From Acidobacteriota bacterium (GTDB lineage Bacteria; Acidobacteriota; Thermoanaerobaculia; UBA5066): a DNA stretch of 64,000 nt. The notes beneath the pieces were generated by a model that worked only from the letters and a program-made list of their open reading frames with translations, was not told where the DNA came from and made no database searches. Position 1 is the first letter of the stretch; the number at the start of each line of letters is the position of its first letter. Shown here in pieces: positions 56,835-64,000 of the stretch. The position numbers and the translations under genes are program-made. The DNA lies in assembly GCA_016716715.1 (NCBI GenBank), contig JADJVE010000007.1, positions 1-64,000 on the forward strand, read 5' to 3'.

Positions 56835-59285
56835 TCAGGCGCCGGCGGAGGGAGCGGCGAGGCCGAACCGCTTCTCGACTTCCTCGGCGGGCTCGGGGCG
56901 CGCGAAGAGGTAGCCCTGGACGTCCTCGCAGGCGAGGGCGGCCAGCAGGGCCGCCTGCTCCTCGGTCTCGACCCCTTCGGCGGTCACCGCGAGCCCGAGG
57001 TTCCGCGCGATGGACACGACCGTGGCGACGATCGCGTGATCCTTGTCGTCGGTCGTCATCCCGGCGACGAAGGACTGGTCGATCTTGAGGCGGCGGATCG
57101 GGAAATGCTTCAGGTAGTTCAGCGACGAGTGGCCCGTCCCGAAGTCGTCCATCGAGATCTGGATCCCGAGATCCGCGAGCTCGGACAGGACCCGCCCCGT
57201 GTGCGCGACGTCGTGCATCGCGATGGACTCCGTGATCTCGAGGTCGAGGACCGAGGGCTCGAGCCCGGACTCCCGGACGATCCGGCGCACGTTCGCCGCG
57301 AAGTCGCGCTGCTGGAACTGGCGCGGCGAGACGTTCACGGAGATGCGCATCGGCGGCACCCCGGCCGCCTGCCACGCCCTCAGCTGCTCGCACGCCCTCC
57401 GGAGGACCCATTCCCCCACGCGCGCGATCAGGCCGACGTCCTCGGCGAGCGGGATGAACTCGCGTGGCGACAGGATGCCCTTCTCGGGGTGCCGCCAGCG
57501 GACGAGGGCCTCGACGCCGACGATCGAGCGGTCGCGCAGCCGGAGGATCGGCTGGTAGTGAAGGACGAACTCGCCGCGCGGGAGCGCACGCCTCAGTCCC
57601 GACTCGAGCGCGGCCCGCTCCTGGGACTGCTCCTGCATCTTGCGTGTGAAGAACTGGAAGCTGTTGCGCCCCGTCTCCTTCGCGCGATACATCGCGGTGT
57701 CGACGTTGGTGACGAGCGTCTCGGCGTCGGGGCCGTCGCCCGGGTACATCCCGATGCCGATGGACGCCTCGATGAAGAGCTCGCGCTTCTGGACGAGAAA
57801 CGGCTCGGCCAGGATGCCGAGAATCTTCCGCGCCATTCCGCCCGCGTCCGATTCCCGGGTGATTCCGTTGAGGAGAAGAAGGAACTCGTCGCCGCCGACG
57901 CGGGCCACCGTGTCGTCCTGCCGAATGCAGCGGCGGAGCCGGTCGGCGACCTTCACGAGAAGCTCGTCGCCGGCCGAGTGGCCGAGCGTGTCGTTCACGC
58001 GCTTGAAGTGGTCGAGGTCGAGGAACATGACGACGAGCGACTGCCGCCGGCGCTGCGCATGCAGGATCGCGAGCGAGAGCCGGTCGTTGAACAGAACCCG
58101 GTTCGGGAGGTCCGTGAGGGCGTCGTGGTTCGCCTGGTGCCAACGCTGCTGCTCGGCGCGCTTGCGGTCCGTGATGTCGATGAGGCTGCCGTCCATCACG
58201 GTGTCGCCACCCGGCTCGTCCATGAGGCTCTCGTTCGCGAGCACCCACACGGGGCTCCCGTCCCGGCGCCTGAGGCAGATCTCGAAGTTCACGAGGACGC
58301 GCTGCTGTTTGAGGCGCGAGACGAAGGACTCCCGGTCGCCGGGGTCCGAGTAGAGGTCGAGCGCCGTGATCTTGAGGACGTCCTCGCGGGACGGGTAGCC
58401 GAGGATGCGCGCGAAGGCCGAGTTGCAGTCGAGGATCTTCCCGTCGAGGGTCGTGCGATACAGGCCCGCGAGATTCCGTTCGAAGAGGAGGCGGTAGCGC
58501 CTTTCCGAGGCGGTCACCGCCGAGTCGCGCCGCTTGAGCACCCGCGCGACGAAGACGGACGCCGCCACGCCGAGCCCCACGAGGAGCAGCGTCATCGCCC
58601 CGACGGCGACGAGAAGGCGCGTCCGGAAGGCCCGGGACGCCTGCCCGAGCGTTCCGGAAAACGAGTCCTGGACGACGGCGCCCTGGTCGTTGAGGCGTTC
58701 GAGGCGAAGGTCGTACGCAGCGCGGGCCTCGGGAGTGAGCCGTCCGGCGACGACGTCCTGGTGGATGACGATGCCGAGCGCCTCGAGCTCGTCGACAACC
58801 GCGTCGCCGCGTTCCCAGATCTGGAGCGCCCGCTGGATGTGCTCCGTGTCCCGGAAGCGGCCGAGGATGGCCACCATGTCGTCCGCGTCCGCCGGGGAGT
58901 TCAAGCCCTCCAGGAACCCCTGGAGCGCAGCATGCGGATCCGGCATCGCGCCCGACATCGCCTGGCGCGCCTTCCGGTCCCCTCGGGGCACGGCGAGGCG
59001 GGCGTTGAAGCTGCGGTAGTAGGACTCGTCGCCCGTGTCGAGGTAGCGAGCGAGAAAATAGACGGCGTCCTTCTGCGCCTTCGACCAGGTTGACTGGCCT
59101 GAAACGAACGCCCGGATGCCCGAGAGAGCCGCCATGCCCGAAAGGCCCGTCGCGAGAATCGCCGCGATGATCGAGACGAAAAGGACGACGAGCAGCGCGA
59201 CGAGGCGCGACGCCTGCGCCGGGGAGTCGCCCGGAACCAGCCCGGAGCGCGGTTCCGGACTCGCGGGAGACGTATCGCGGGGCAC
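56835..59285 (-). CDS. PAS-GGDEF-EAL c-di-GMP signalling protein
   Basis: 816 residues from GTG 59285. Two membrane segments (about 27-50 and 225-245) bracket a helical periplasmic sensor. Then a PAS domain (about 260-370, YRLLFERNLAGLYRTTLDG), GGDEF (DALTDLPNRVLFNDR, RVGGDEF, with RQDD five residues before as an RxxD site) and EAL (EALVRW, NVSPRQF, EITES, DDFGTGHSSLNYL, AEGVET). Both catalytic sites look intact, so synthesis or hydrolysis of c-di-GMP is possible. Stand-alone. Confidence 0.93.
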   Translation of the reverse strand: MPRDTSPASPEPRSGLVPGDSPAQASRLVALLVVLFVSIIAAILATGLSGMAALSGIRAFVSGQSTWSKAQKDAVYFLARYLDTGDESYYRSFNARLAVPRGDRKARQAMSGAMPDPHAALQGFLEGLNSPADADDMVAILGRFRDTEHIQRALQIWERGDAVVDELEALGIVIHQDVVAGRLTPEARAAYDLRLERLNDQGAVVQDSFSGTLGQASRAFRTRLLVAVGAMTLLLVGLGVAASVFVARVLKRRDSAVTASERRYRLLFERNLAGLYRTTLDGKILDCNSAFARILGYPSREDVLKITALDLYSDPGDRESFVSRLKQQRVLVNFEICLRRRDGSPVWVLANESLMDEPGGDTVMDGSLIDITDRKRAEQQRWHQANHDALTDLPNRVLFNDRLSLAILHAQRRRQSLVVMFLDLDHFKRVNDTLGHSAGDELLVKVADRLRRCIRQDDTVARVGGDEFLLLLNGITRESDAGGMARKILGILAEPFLVQKRELFIEASIGIGMYPGDGPDAETLVTNVDTAMYRAKETGRNSFQFFTRKMQEQSQERAALESGLRRALPRGEFVLHYQPILRLRDRSIVGVEALVRWRHPEKGILSPREFIPLAEDVGLIARVGEWVLRRACEQLRAWQAAGVPPMRISVNVSPRQFQQRDFAANVRRIVRESGLEPSVLDLEITESIAMHDVAHTGRVLSELADLGIQISMDDFGTGHSSLNYLKHFPIRRLKIDQSFVAGMTTDDKDHAIVATVVSIARNLGLAVTAEGVETEEQAALLAALACEDVQGYLFARPEPAEEVEKRFGLAAPSAGA

Positions 59286-59291
59286 GCGCGA

Positions 59292-60035
59292 TTATAGGGA
59301 GGGGGAGCCGGGAGCCTCGCCGACGTTGAGGCCCATCGTTCCGAACATGCGGTCCTCATACCGGGCCGACGAGAGCCCGGCCCGTTCCATGAGGTCCCGG
59401 ACGCCGCGCTGCGCGGGATAGCGCTCGAGCGATTCGGGAATGTAGCGGTACGTGTCCGGGTCGCCGTGGAAGAGCCAGCCGACGACGGGCATGGCGCCCC
59501 TCAGAAACCCGCCGTAGAGCGATTGCGTCACGGGGTTCGCGGGCTTCCCGAAGTCGAGGACGACGACCCGGCCTCCCGGCGCGAGGACGCGCCGGACCTC
59601 GCGAAGGCACTCGAGAGGGTCCGCGACGTTCCGCAGGCCGTAGCCCATCGTGACGGCGTCGAAGCTCGCGTCGGAGAACGGCAGCCGCAGCGCGTCGCCC
59701 TGCGCGAACGCGGGCGCTCCGGCTGCGGCGGCTCTTCGCGCACGGGCGACGCCGAGCATCGGGAGCGTGAAGTCGAGCCCGAAAACGCGCGAGCCGGCGG
59801 CGGCGCCGGCTCCGGCGAGGAACGCGAGGTCGCCGGTGCCGCAGCAGAGGTCGAGGACGCGGACCGGCCCCGTGCGGCCGGCGAGCGCGAGATCGACGGT
59901 GTCGCGCTTCCAGAGACGGTGGAGGCCGAGGCTCATCACGTCGTTCAGGAGGTCGTACCGCCCGGCCAGCCGCGAGAACATGGCCCGCACCTTCGGGCCG
60001 CGCTCGGCGTCGTACGAGAGATACTTGTTCGCCAC
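59292..60035 (-). CDS. ubiE: demethylmenaquinone/ubiquinone biosynthesis C-methyltransferase
   Basis: 247 residues from GTG 60035. MFSRLAGRYDLLNDVMSLGLHRLWKR is the UbiE/MenG N-terminal signature; SAM motif VLDLCCGTGDLAFLAG; then AFAQGDALRLPFSDASFDAVTMGYGLRNV and DTYRYIPESLERYP. It C-methylates demethylmenaquinol or its ubiquinol counterpart. Divergent from the alpha/beta hydrolase gene by only 13 bases, so the promoters must overlap the genes. Confidence 0.93.
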   Translation of the reverse strand: MANKYLSYDAERGPKVRAMFSRLAGRYDLLNDVMSLGLHRLWKRDTVDLALAGRTGPVRVLDLCCGTGDLAFLAGAGAAAGSRVFGLDFTLPMLGVARARRAAAAGAPAFAQGDALRLPFSDASFDAVTMGYGLRNVADPLECLREVRRVLAPGGRVVVLDFGKPANPVTQSLYGGFLRGAMPVVGWLFHGDPDTYRYIPESLERYPAQRGVRDLMERAGLSSARYEDRMFGTMGLNVGEAPGSPSL

Positions 60036-60048
60036 GGAGGGATTGTAG

Positions 60049-60684
60049 GTGGAGCGCTTTCTCGTCGACGGCCCCGCGCGCGCGCCGCTCACGCTCGTCC
60101 TCGCGCACGGCGCGGGGGCGCCGATGGACTCTCCGTTCATGAACGCGGTCGCGGCCGGCATCGCAAAGAACGGCTTTCGAGTCCTGCGATTCGAGTTCCC
60201 CTACATGCGCGCCCGGCGTGACGAAGGGCGGAAGAAGCCGCCGGACCGCGGACCGGTCCTCGAGCAGGCGTGGCGCGACGCGATCGGCGAGGCGGCCGGG
60301 AAGAAGGGGCCGGCCTCCGTCGCGATCGGAGGCAAGTCGATGGGCGGGCGGATCGCGAGCATGGTGGCCGACGAAGCGGGCGTGGCCGGTCTCGTCTGCC
60401 TCGGGTACCCGTTCCACCCGCCGGGACAGCCGGAAAAGCTCCGCGTCGCGCACCTCGAAGGGCTCGAAACCCCGACGCTGATCGTCCAGGGAGAACGCGA
60501 CGCCTTCGGAACCAGGGACGAAGTCTCCCGCTATCCACTTTCAAAGAAGATCCGAATTCTCTTCCTCCCGGACGGAGACCACTCGTTCAAGCCGCGCGCG
60601 GCGTCCGGGCGGACCGAGAAGCAGAACCTGGACGAGGCGGTCGCCCTCGTCAGCGGATTTCTCGGGTCTCTCCGATCCGCATGA
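60049..60684 (+). CDS. alpha/beta hydrolase (COG3571-like)
   Basis: 211 residues from GTG 60049 with GGAGGG seven bases upstream. LVLAHGAGAPMDSPFMNAVA, FEFPYMRARR, the nucleophile IGGKSMGGRIASMV, LGYPFHPPG and the acid/His regions VQGERDAFG and LPDGDHSFKPR are in order for the COG3571 hydrolases. Cytoplasmic; substrate unknown. The sequence at 60536-60569 matches the dispersed repeat but codes the conserved strand normally. Convergent with the MBL gene (35-base overlap). Confidence 0.85.
   Translation: MERFLVDGPARAPLTLVLAHGAGAPMDSPFMNAVAAGIAKNGFRVLRFEFPYMRARRDEGRKKPPDRGPVLEQAWRDAIGEAAGKKGPASVAIGGKSMGGRIASMVADEAGVAGLVCLGYPFHPPGQPEKLRVAHLEGLETPTLIVQGERDAFGTRDEVSRYPLSKKIRILFLPDGDHSFKPRAASGRTEKQNLDEAVALVSGFLGSLRSA
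60536..60569 (+). repeat. possible palindromic repeat copy R7
   Basis: CACTTTCAAAGAAGATCCG then ATTCTCTTCC resembles the pyrimidine-rich copies (CACCTTCTAAGAAGATC...). It lies in a conserved part of a hydrolase gene with no inserted residues, so it may be coincidental. Confidence 0.35.
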
Positions 60685-61091
60685 CCCAGGCGCGGTCGTC
60701 GGCGTAGGCGTCGGCGCGGGCCGCGGCCCGGAAACGCACCGGCGGCTCGAACGGAGGCTCGTCCGTGAGGACGATCGTTCCCCAGTGCATCGCGACGAGC
60801 GTCGAGGCGCGGATGTCGCGGCCGGCGGCGACGGCTTCCTCCGGGTTCAGATGAACGGACTTCATGATCGACGCAGGCTCGTAAGCGCCGATCGGCAGGA
60901 GCGCGACGTCGAACGGACCGTATTCCGCTCCGATGTCGGCAAACACGGGGCCGTACCCCGTATCGCCCGCGAAGTAGAGGCGGAGGGACGGCGAGACGAT
61001 CGACCACGAGGCCCAGAGCGTCGCGTTCCGGTCGAAAGGCGTGCGGCCCGAGAAATGGATGCTGGGGAGGGGGAGGCAGAGGAGAGAGACC

Positions 61092-61118
61092 GAAGAGGAA
61101 GATTTTCTTAGAAGGGTG
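61092..61118 (-). repeat. palindromic repeat copy R5 (purine-rich on +)
   Basis: GAAGAGGAAGATTTTCTTAG then AAGGGTG. Reverse complement CACCCTTCTAAGAAAATC is the same as in copy 13424-13470. Left member of an inverted pair flanking about 100 bases of conserved MBL coding sequence. Confidence 0.75.
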
Positions 61119-61213
61119 CCCGAGCCCCATCCCAGCTCGCGGACATCCGAGTACCCCCGCGACGAGAAGAACGAACCGAGCCCCGAAGGCACGACGGCGG
61201 CGGCGCTCCATTG

Positions 61214-61247
61214 CCCCCCCTCTTCACCTTCAAAGAAATCTCTCTTA
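61214..61247 (+). repeat. palindromic repeat copy R5' with C7 tract, frameshift site
   Basis: Seven C (61214-61220), then TCTTCACCTTCAAAGAAATC and TCTCTTA. Right member of the pair; the reading frame of the MBL gene changes here. Confidence 0.75.
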
Positions 61248-61664
61248 CGGACCTCTCGTCGAGGTGGTCGTAGTGGTTGTGGGAGATCACGATCGCGTCG
61301 ATTTCGGGGAGGTCGTCGATTGAAAGGCCGGGCGGGACGTAGCGCTTCGGGCCGAGGCCGGCGATCGGGCTCGCGTAGTCGGACAGAAACGGGTCCGTGA
61401 GGATCGTGAAGCCGCCTGTTCGGATGAGGAAGCACGCGTGGCCGAGCCACGTGAGGCTTTCGGGACCTGCGGCGGCCAGCATCGCCCTGGCCTCGCCGGC
61501 CGGGACGACTTGGCCCGCGGGCACCGCCGGCGGCCGGTCCAACGCGCGGCGGAGGAAGAACGGAACGAAGTCGGAGAGGCCGGCCGTCTGGCTCGGGCTG
61601 CCCTTGGGGTTCCGAAAACGCACGCGGCAGGATACCGGCCCGCCCGCGGGTTAGCATCACGTCC

Positions 61665-62760
61665 GTGCGTCGGGTTCTCGCGGCCGCTCTCCTCGCGGCG
61701 TCGTCCTTTTCCTCCGCCGCGCCGGAAGCGTTCGACGAGAAGGCCGCCGGCCGGTTCGCCGACCTTGCGCTCGCGTGCGTTCACGAAGGAGTACCCGAAC
61801 AAGATCGCGCACACGATGATCGGCGACGAGGACGCGAAGCCTCCGCGCGTCCTGACGCCGGTCTTCTACGGCTGCTACGACTGGCACTCGGCCGTGCACG
61901 GCCACTGGCTTCTCGCGCGGCTCGCGCGAACGTTCCCGGCGGCCCCGTTCGCGCCGCGCGCGCGTGCGGCGCTCAAGGCGTCGTTCACGCCGGAGAAGGT
62001 CGCGGGCGAGGTCGCGTACCTCTCCGCTCCGGGCCGCGCGACGTTCGAGCGGCCCTACGGACTCGCGTGGCTCCTGCAGCTCTCGGCGGAGCTGCGCGGG
62101 TGGGACGACCCCGAGGCGAGAGCATGGGCGAAGACGCTCGAGCCTCTCGAGAGCGCGGCCGTGCGGCGCCTCGCCGACTGGATTCCGAAGCTCGCATACC
62201 CGATCCGCGAGGGCGAGCACGCGCAGACCGCGTTCGCGTTCGGGCTCGTCCTCGACTGGGCGCGCGCGTCGGGCGACGCGGCCATGGAACGCCTTCTCTC
62301 CGCCCGCGTCCGGGACCTCTACGCAAAGGACCGGGCCTGCCCGATCGGGTACGAGCCGTCGGGGCAGGACTTCCTCTCGCCCTGCCTCGCGGAAGCCGAC
62401 CTCATGCGCCGGCTCCTCGCGCCGCCCGCGTTCGCCGGCTGGCTGCTCGCCTTCCTGCCGGGCATTCCGGGCGACGGCGGCGCCGCCTGGCTGCCGGTCG
62501 GGACCGTGACCGATCCGACCGACGGCAAGCTCGCCCACCTCGACGGCCTGAACCTCTCCCGCGCCTGGATGCTCGACGGGATCATGTCTGGGCTCCCGCC
62601 GAAGGACGGCCGCCTGCCGGCCCTGCGGGCCGCGCGCGAGGCCCACGCCGCGGCGGGCCTCGCCGCCGTGACCGGCGCGCACTACGAAGGCGGCCACTGG
62701 CTCGGGACGTTCGCCGCCTACTTCGCGACGCGGCGCGGGATCGCGGAGGCGGCGCCATGA
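61665..62760 (+). pseudogene. DUF2891 family protein, exported, with a frameshift near codon 38
   Basis: GTG 61665 gives a signal peptide (RRVLAAALLAASSFSSAAPEA) and FADLALACVH, then the family sequence EYPNKIAHTMIGDEDAK continues one frame over (skip of one base near 61780). From there the protein is intact: FYGCYDWHSAVHGHWLLARL, PYGLAWLLQL, EGEHAQTAFAFGLVLDWAR, ACPIGYEPSGQDFLSPCLAEADLM and GAHYEGGHWLGTFAAYF. Joined length would be about 363 residues. DUF2891 proteins are of unknown function with conserved HSxVHGHW and His residues suggesting a glycan-type (alpha/alpha) barrel. No repeat copy is at this lesion. Confidence 0.75.
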
Positions 62761-63515
62761 CCGCGGCGACGCTCGCGCTCCTCTTCGGCTCGGCCGTGGG
62801 AGCCGGGATCATGAACGCGCTCGCTGGCGGCGGGACGCTCCTCACCTTTCCGGCCCTCCTCCTCGCGGGCGTGCCTGCGATCCGCGCCAACGCGACGTCG
62901 ACCGTCGCGCTCGTGCCCGGCGCCGCCGCGAGCCTCGCCGGATACCGCCGCGAGGTGGGCGCGCACTCGCGCTGGCTCACGACGCTCCTCATTCCGAGCC
63001 TCCTCGGAGGCGCGATCGGCTCCGTGCTCCTCCTCATGACCCCGGAGAAGATCTTCGAGCGTCTCGCCCCGTGGCTCGTTCTGTTCGCGACGCTCCTCTT
63101 CTTCTTCCAGATCCTGTGGGCGCGCCGCCGCCCCGAGGCGCACGCGCCGGAGCCGTCCTCGTGGGCGCTCGCGTCGGTCGCCCAGTTCTTCGCGGCGATC
63201 TACGGCGGGTACTTCGGAGCAGGAGTCGGGATCGTCATGCTCGTGATCCTCGGGGGGCTCGGCCTCACGGACATCCACGCGATGAACGGGCTCAAGAACT
63301 TCTTCGGGATCTGCATCAACAGCGTCGCGGCGCTGTACTTCATCGTCCGCGGCGCCGTGGACTGGCCGCTCGCCCTGCTCATGACGGCGGGAGCGATCCT
63401 CGGCGGGTTCGTCGGCGCGAACTTTGCACGCCGGATCGGCAAGGACAAGGCCCGCGTCGCGGTCGTCGCGATCGGGCTCGGGATCACGATCGTCCTCTTC
63501 CTTCAACGCCACTGA
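62757..63515 (+). CDS. TSUP-family transporter (TauE/SafE-like)
   Basis: 252 residues; ATG 62757 overlaps the DUF2891 stop (ATGA). Eight or so membrane segments, with the two internally related motifs GIMNALAGGGTLLTFPALLLAGVPAI and YGGYFGAGVGIVMLVILGGLG that define the sulfite-exporter TauE/SafE family. It moves an organosulfur compound or sulfite-like anion; direction unknown. Confidence 0.92.
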   Translation: MTAATLALLFGSAVGAGIMNALAGGGTLLTFPALLLAGVPAIRANATSTVALVPGAAASLAGYRREVGAHSRWLTTLLIPSLLGGAIGSVLLLMTPEKIFERLAPWLVLFATLLFFFQILWARRRPEAHAPEPSSWALASVAQFFAAIYGGYFGAGVGIVMLVILGGLGLTDIHAMNGLKNFFGICINSVAALYFIVRGAVDWPLALLMTAGAILGGFVGANFARRIGKDKARVAVVAIGLGITIVLFLQRH

Positions 63516-63560
63516 ACGCCTGCCGGGGGCGGAAGCCCGGCGCCACGAAAGGAGACACAC

Positions 63561-63986
63561 ATGCCGGCACGCACTGCCAGCGCCGTCTGGACCGGAGACC
63601 TCAAGAGCGGAAAAGGCACGATGAAATTCGGGGGCGGCGCCTGGGAAGGCGCCTACTCGTTCCAGTCGCGCTTCGAGGAGGGCGCGGGCACGAACCCGGA
63701 AGAGCTCGCGGCCGCCGCCCACGCGGGCTGCTTCTCGATGGCCTTCTCGAACGAGCTTTCCAAGGCGGGCTTCGTCCCGACGCGCGTCGCGACGACCGCA
63801 AAGGTCCACCTCGAGAAGGGCGACGCGGGCTTCTCGATCACCCGCATCGACCTCGCCTGTGAGGCGCAGGTGCCCGGGATCGACGACGCGAAGTTCCAGG
63901 AAGTCGGGGCGGCGGCCAAGAAGGGCTGCCCGATCTCGAAACTCTTCACGGGGGCCCAGATCAACCTGGACGCGAAGCTCGTCTAG
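63561..63986 (+). CDS. OsmC-family peroxiredoxin-like protein
   Basis: 141 residues, AAAGGAG before ATG 63561. ASAVWTGDLKSGKGTM, GTNPEELAAAAHAGCFSMAFSNEL (first reactive Cys) and AAAKKGCPISKLF (second Cys) define the OsmC subfamily of OsmC/Ohr thiol peroxidases that reduce organic hydroperoxides. Complete. 45 bases after the TSUP gene, with a 6-bp hairpin between (63522-63541). Confidence 0.93.
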   Translation: MPARTASAVWTGDLKSGKGTMKFGGGAWEGAYSFQSRFEEGAGTNPEELAAAAHAGCFSMAFSNELSKAGFVPTRVATTAKVHLEKGDAGFSITRIDLACEAQVPGIDDAKFQEVGAAAKKGCPISKLFTGAQINLDAKLV

Positions 63987-64000
63987 AAAGATTGAAGATT

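Larger units (their letters stand above)
60650..61623 (-). pseudogene. MBL-fold metal-dependent hydrolase (UlaG/NAPE-PLD-like), frameshifted at a palindromic repeat
   Basis: From GTG 61623 the first part reads LGHACFLIRTGGFTILTDPF and the metal motif SHNHYDHLD. After SVRE the frame must change to read AAVVPSGLGSFFSSRGYSDVREL, IHFSGRTPFDRNATLWASW, FAGDTGYGPVF and ALLPIGAYEP. One added G in a seven-G run (61214-61220, coding strand) would join them. That run sits at the edge of repeat copy 61218-61247; a second copy (61092-61118) is read in frame as LLRKSSSSVS. All metal ligands survive on either side, so the lesion may be recent, reversible or a sequencing artefact. Confidence 0.8.

Noticed and set aside
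56019..59093. 1024-codon open frame opposite the GGDEF-EAL gene
   Set aside because: It crosses three real genes' boundaries, has charged low-complexity composition and no family signature, so it is a shadow of the real genes.
63522..63541. Hairpin between the TSUP and OsmC genes as terminator
   Set aside because: Only a 6-bp stem and no following T-run; OsmC has its own good ribosome-binding sequence.
1..64000. tRNA, rRNA or CRISPR loci
   Set aside because: Intergenic gaps are short, and none shows tRNA-like folds, rRNA sequence or regularly spaced direct repeats on reading through.

Overview
The window is very GC-rich, densely packed bacterial DNA with frequent 1-4 base stop/start overlaps (ATGA, GTGA, TTGA) and many GTG starts. 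Gene content fits a free-living, diderm, heterotrophic bacterium with c-di-GMP signalling: a porin, Tat- and Sec-exported proteins, a group 3b-type NiFe hydrogenase, a molybdenum hydroxylase and two branched-chain amino-acid-type (Liv) ABC transporters. Acidobacteriota or a similar deep-branching soil or sediment lineage is my inference. No rRNA, tRNA or CRISPR array was seen.

Layout. 1-2.8 kb: 3' part of a Nudix hydrolase, a secreted unknown and an SPFH/band-7 protein. 3.0-9.6 kb: a propeller/TPR protein, then a tightly coupled four-gene signalling block (small helical protein, sigma-54-type AAA+ regulator, TPR-histidine kinase, lone receiver) whose two receivers share an unusual insertion. 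9.6-17.0 kb: type II GAPDH-like dehydrogenase, COG2945 hydrolase, AMMECR1 protein, FKBP isomerase, frameshifted SpoU/TrmH methyltransferase, CaCA-type exchanger, aminotransferase, diguanylate cyclase. 17.1-25.5 kb: S9D peptidase, then an operon on the minus strand of alcohol dehydrogenase, livHMGF and a MatB-like acyl-CoA ligase. 25.5-28.9 kb: small accessory genes (SdpI, DinB, DUF1801, RibD_C, cupin). 29.0-32.25 kb: an AT-richer integron-type gene-cassette array, with attC sites but no integrase, interrupted by an IS110-family/IS1111-type element inserted into an attC. 32.3-41.6 kb: NlpE-like and META proteins, a small glycan-type cluster with an embedded BKACE enzyme, an orphan LivK and a porin. 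41.6-51.4 kb: MFS transporter, proC, hydrogenase operon with its protease and a cyclic-nucleotide-binding protein, and a two-subunit Mo hydroxylase. 51.4-60 kb: a complete livKHMGF operon, a CBS/ACT protein, a PAS-GGDEF-EAL protein and UbiE. 60-64 kb: alpha/beta hydrolase, frameshifted MBL hydrolase, frameshifted DUF2891 protein, TSUP transporter and OsmC.

Two signals stand out. (1) A family of short AT-richer palindromic repeats (consensus on the pyrimidine strand close to CTTCACCTTCTAAGAAGATC) lies inside or at the edge of several unrelated genes, mostly as inverted pairs with the purine-rich copy first. Two of the four broken genes in the window lose frame at such a copy. This resembles the coding-region palindromic elements of Rickettsia. 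(2) The IS1111-type element sits in an attC site, has 15-bp subterminal inverted repeats, and its 3' non-coding region carries stretches matching both the attC target and the element's left junction, as expected of an IS110-family guide (bridge/seeker) RNA.
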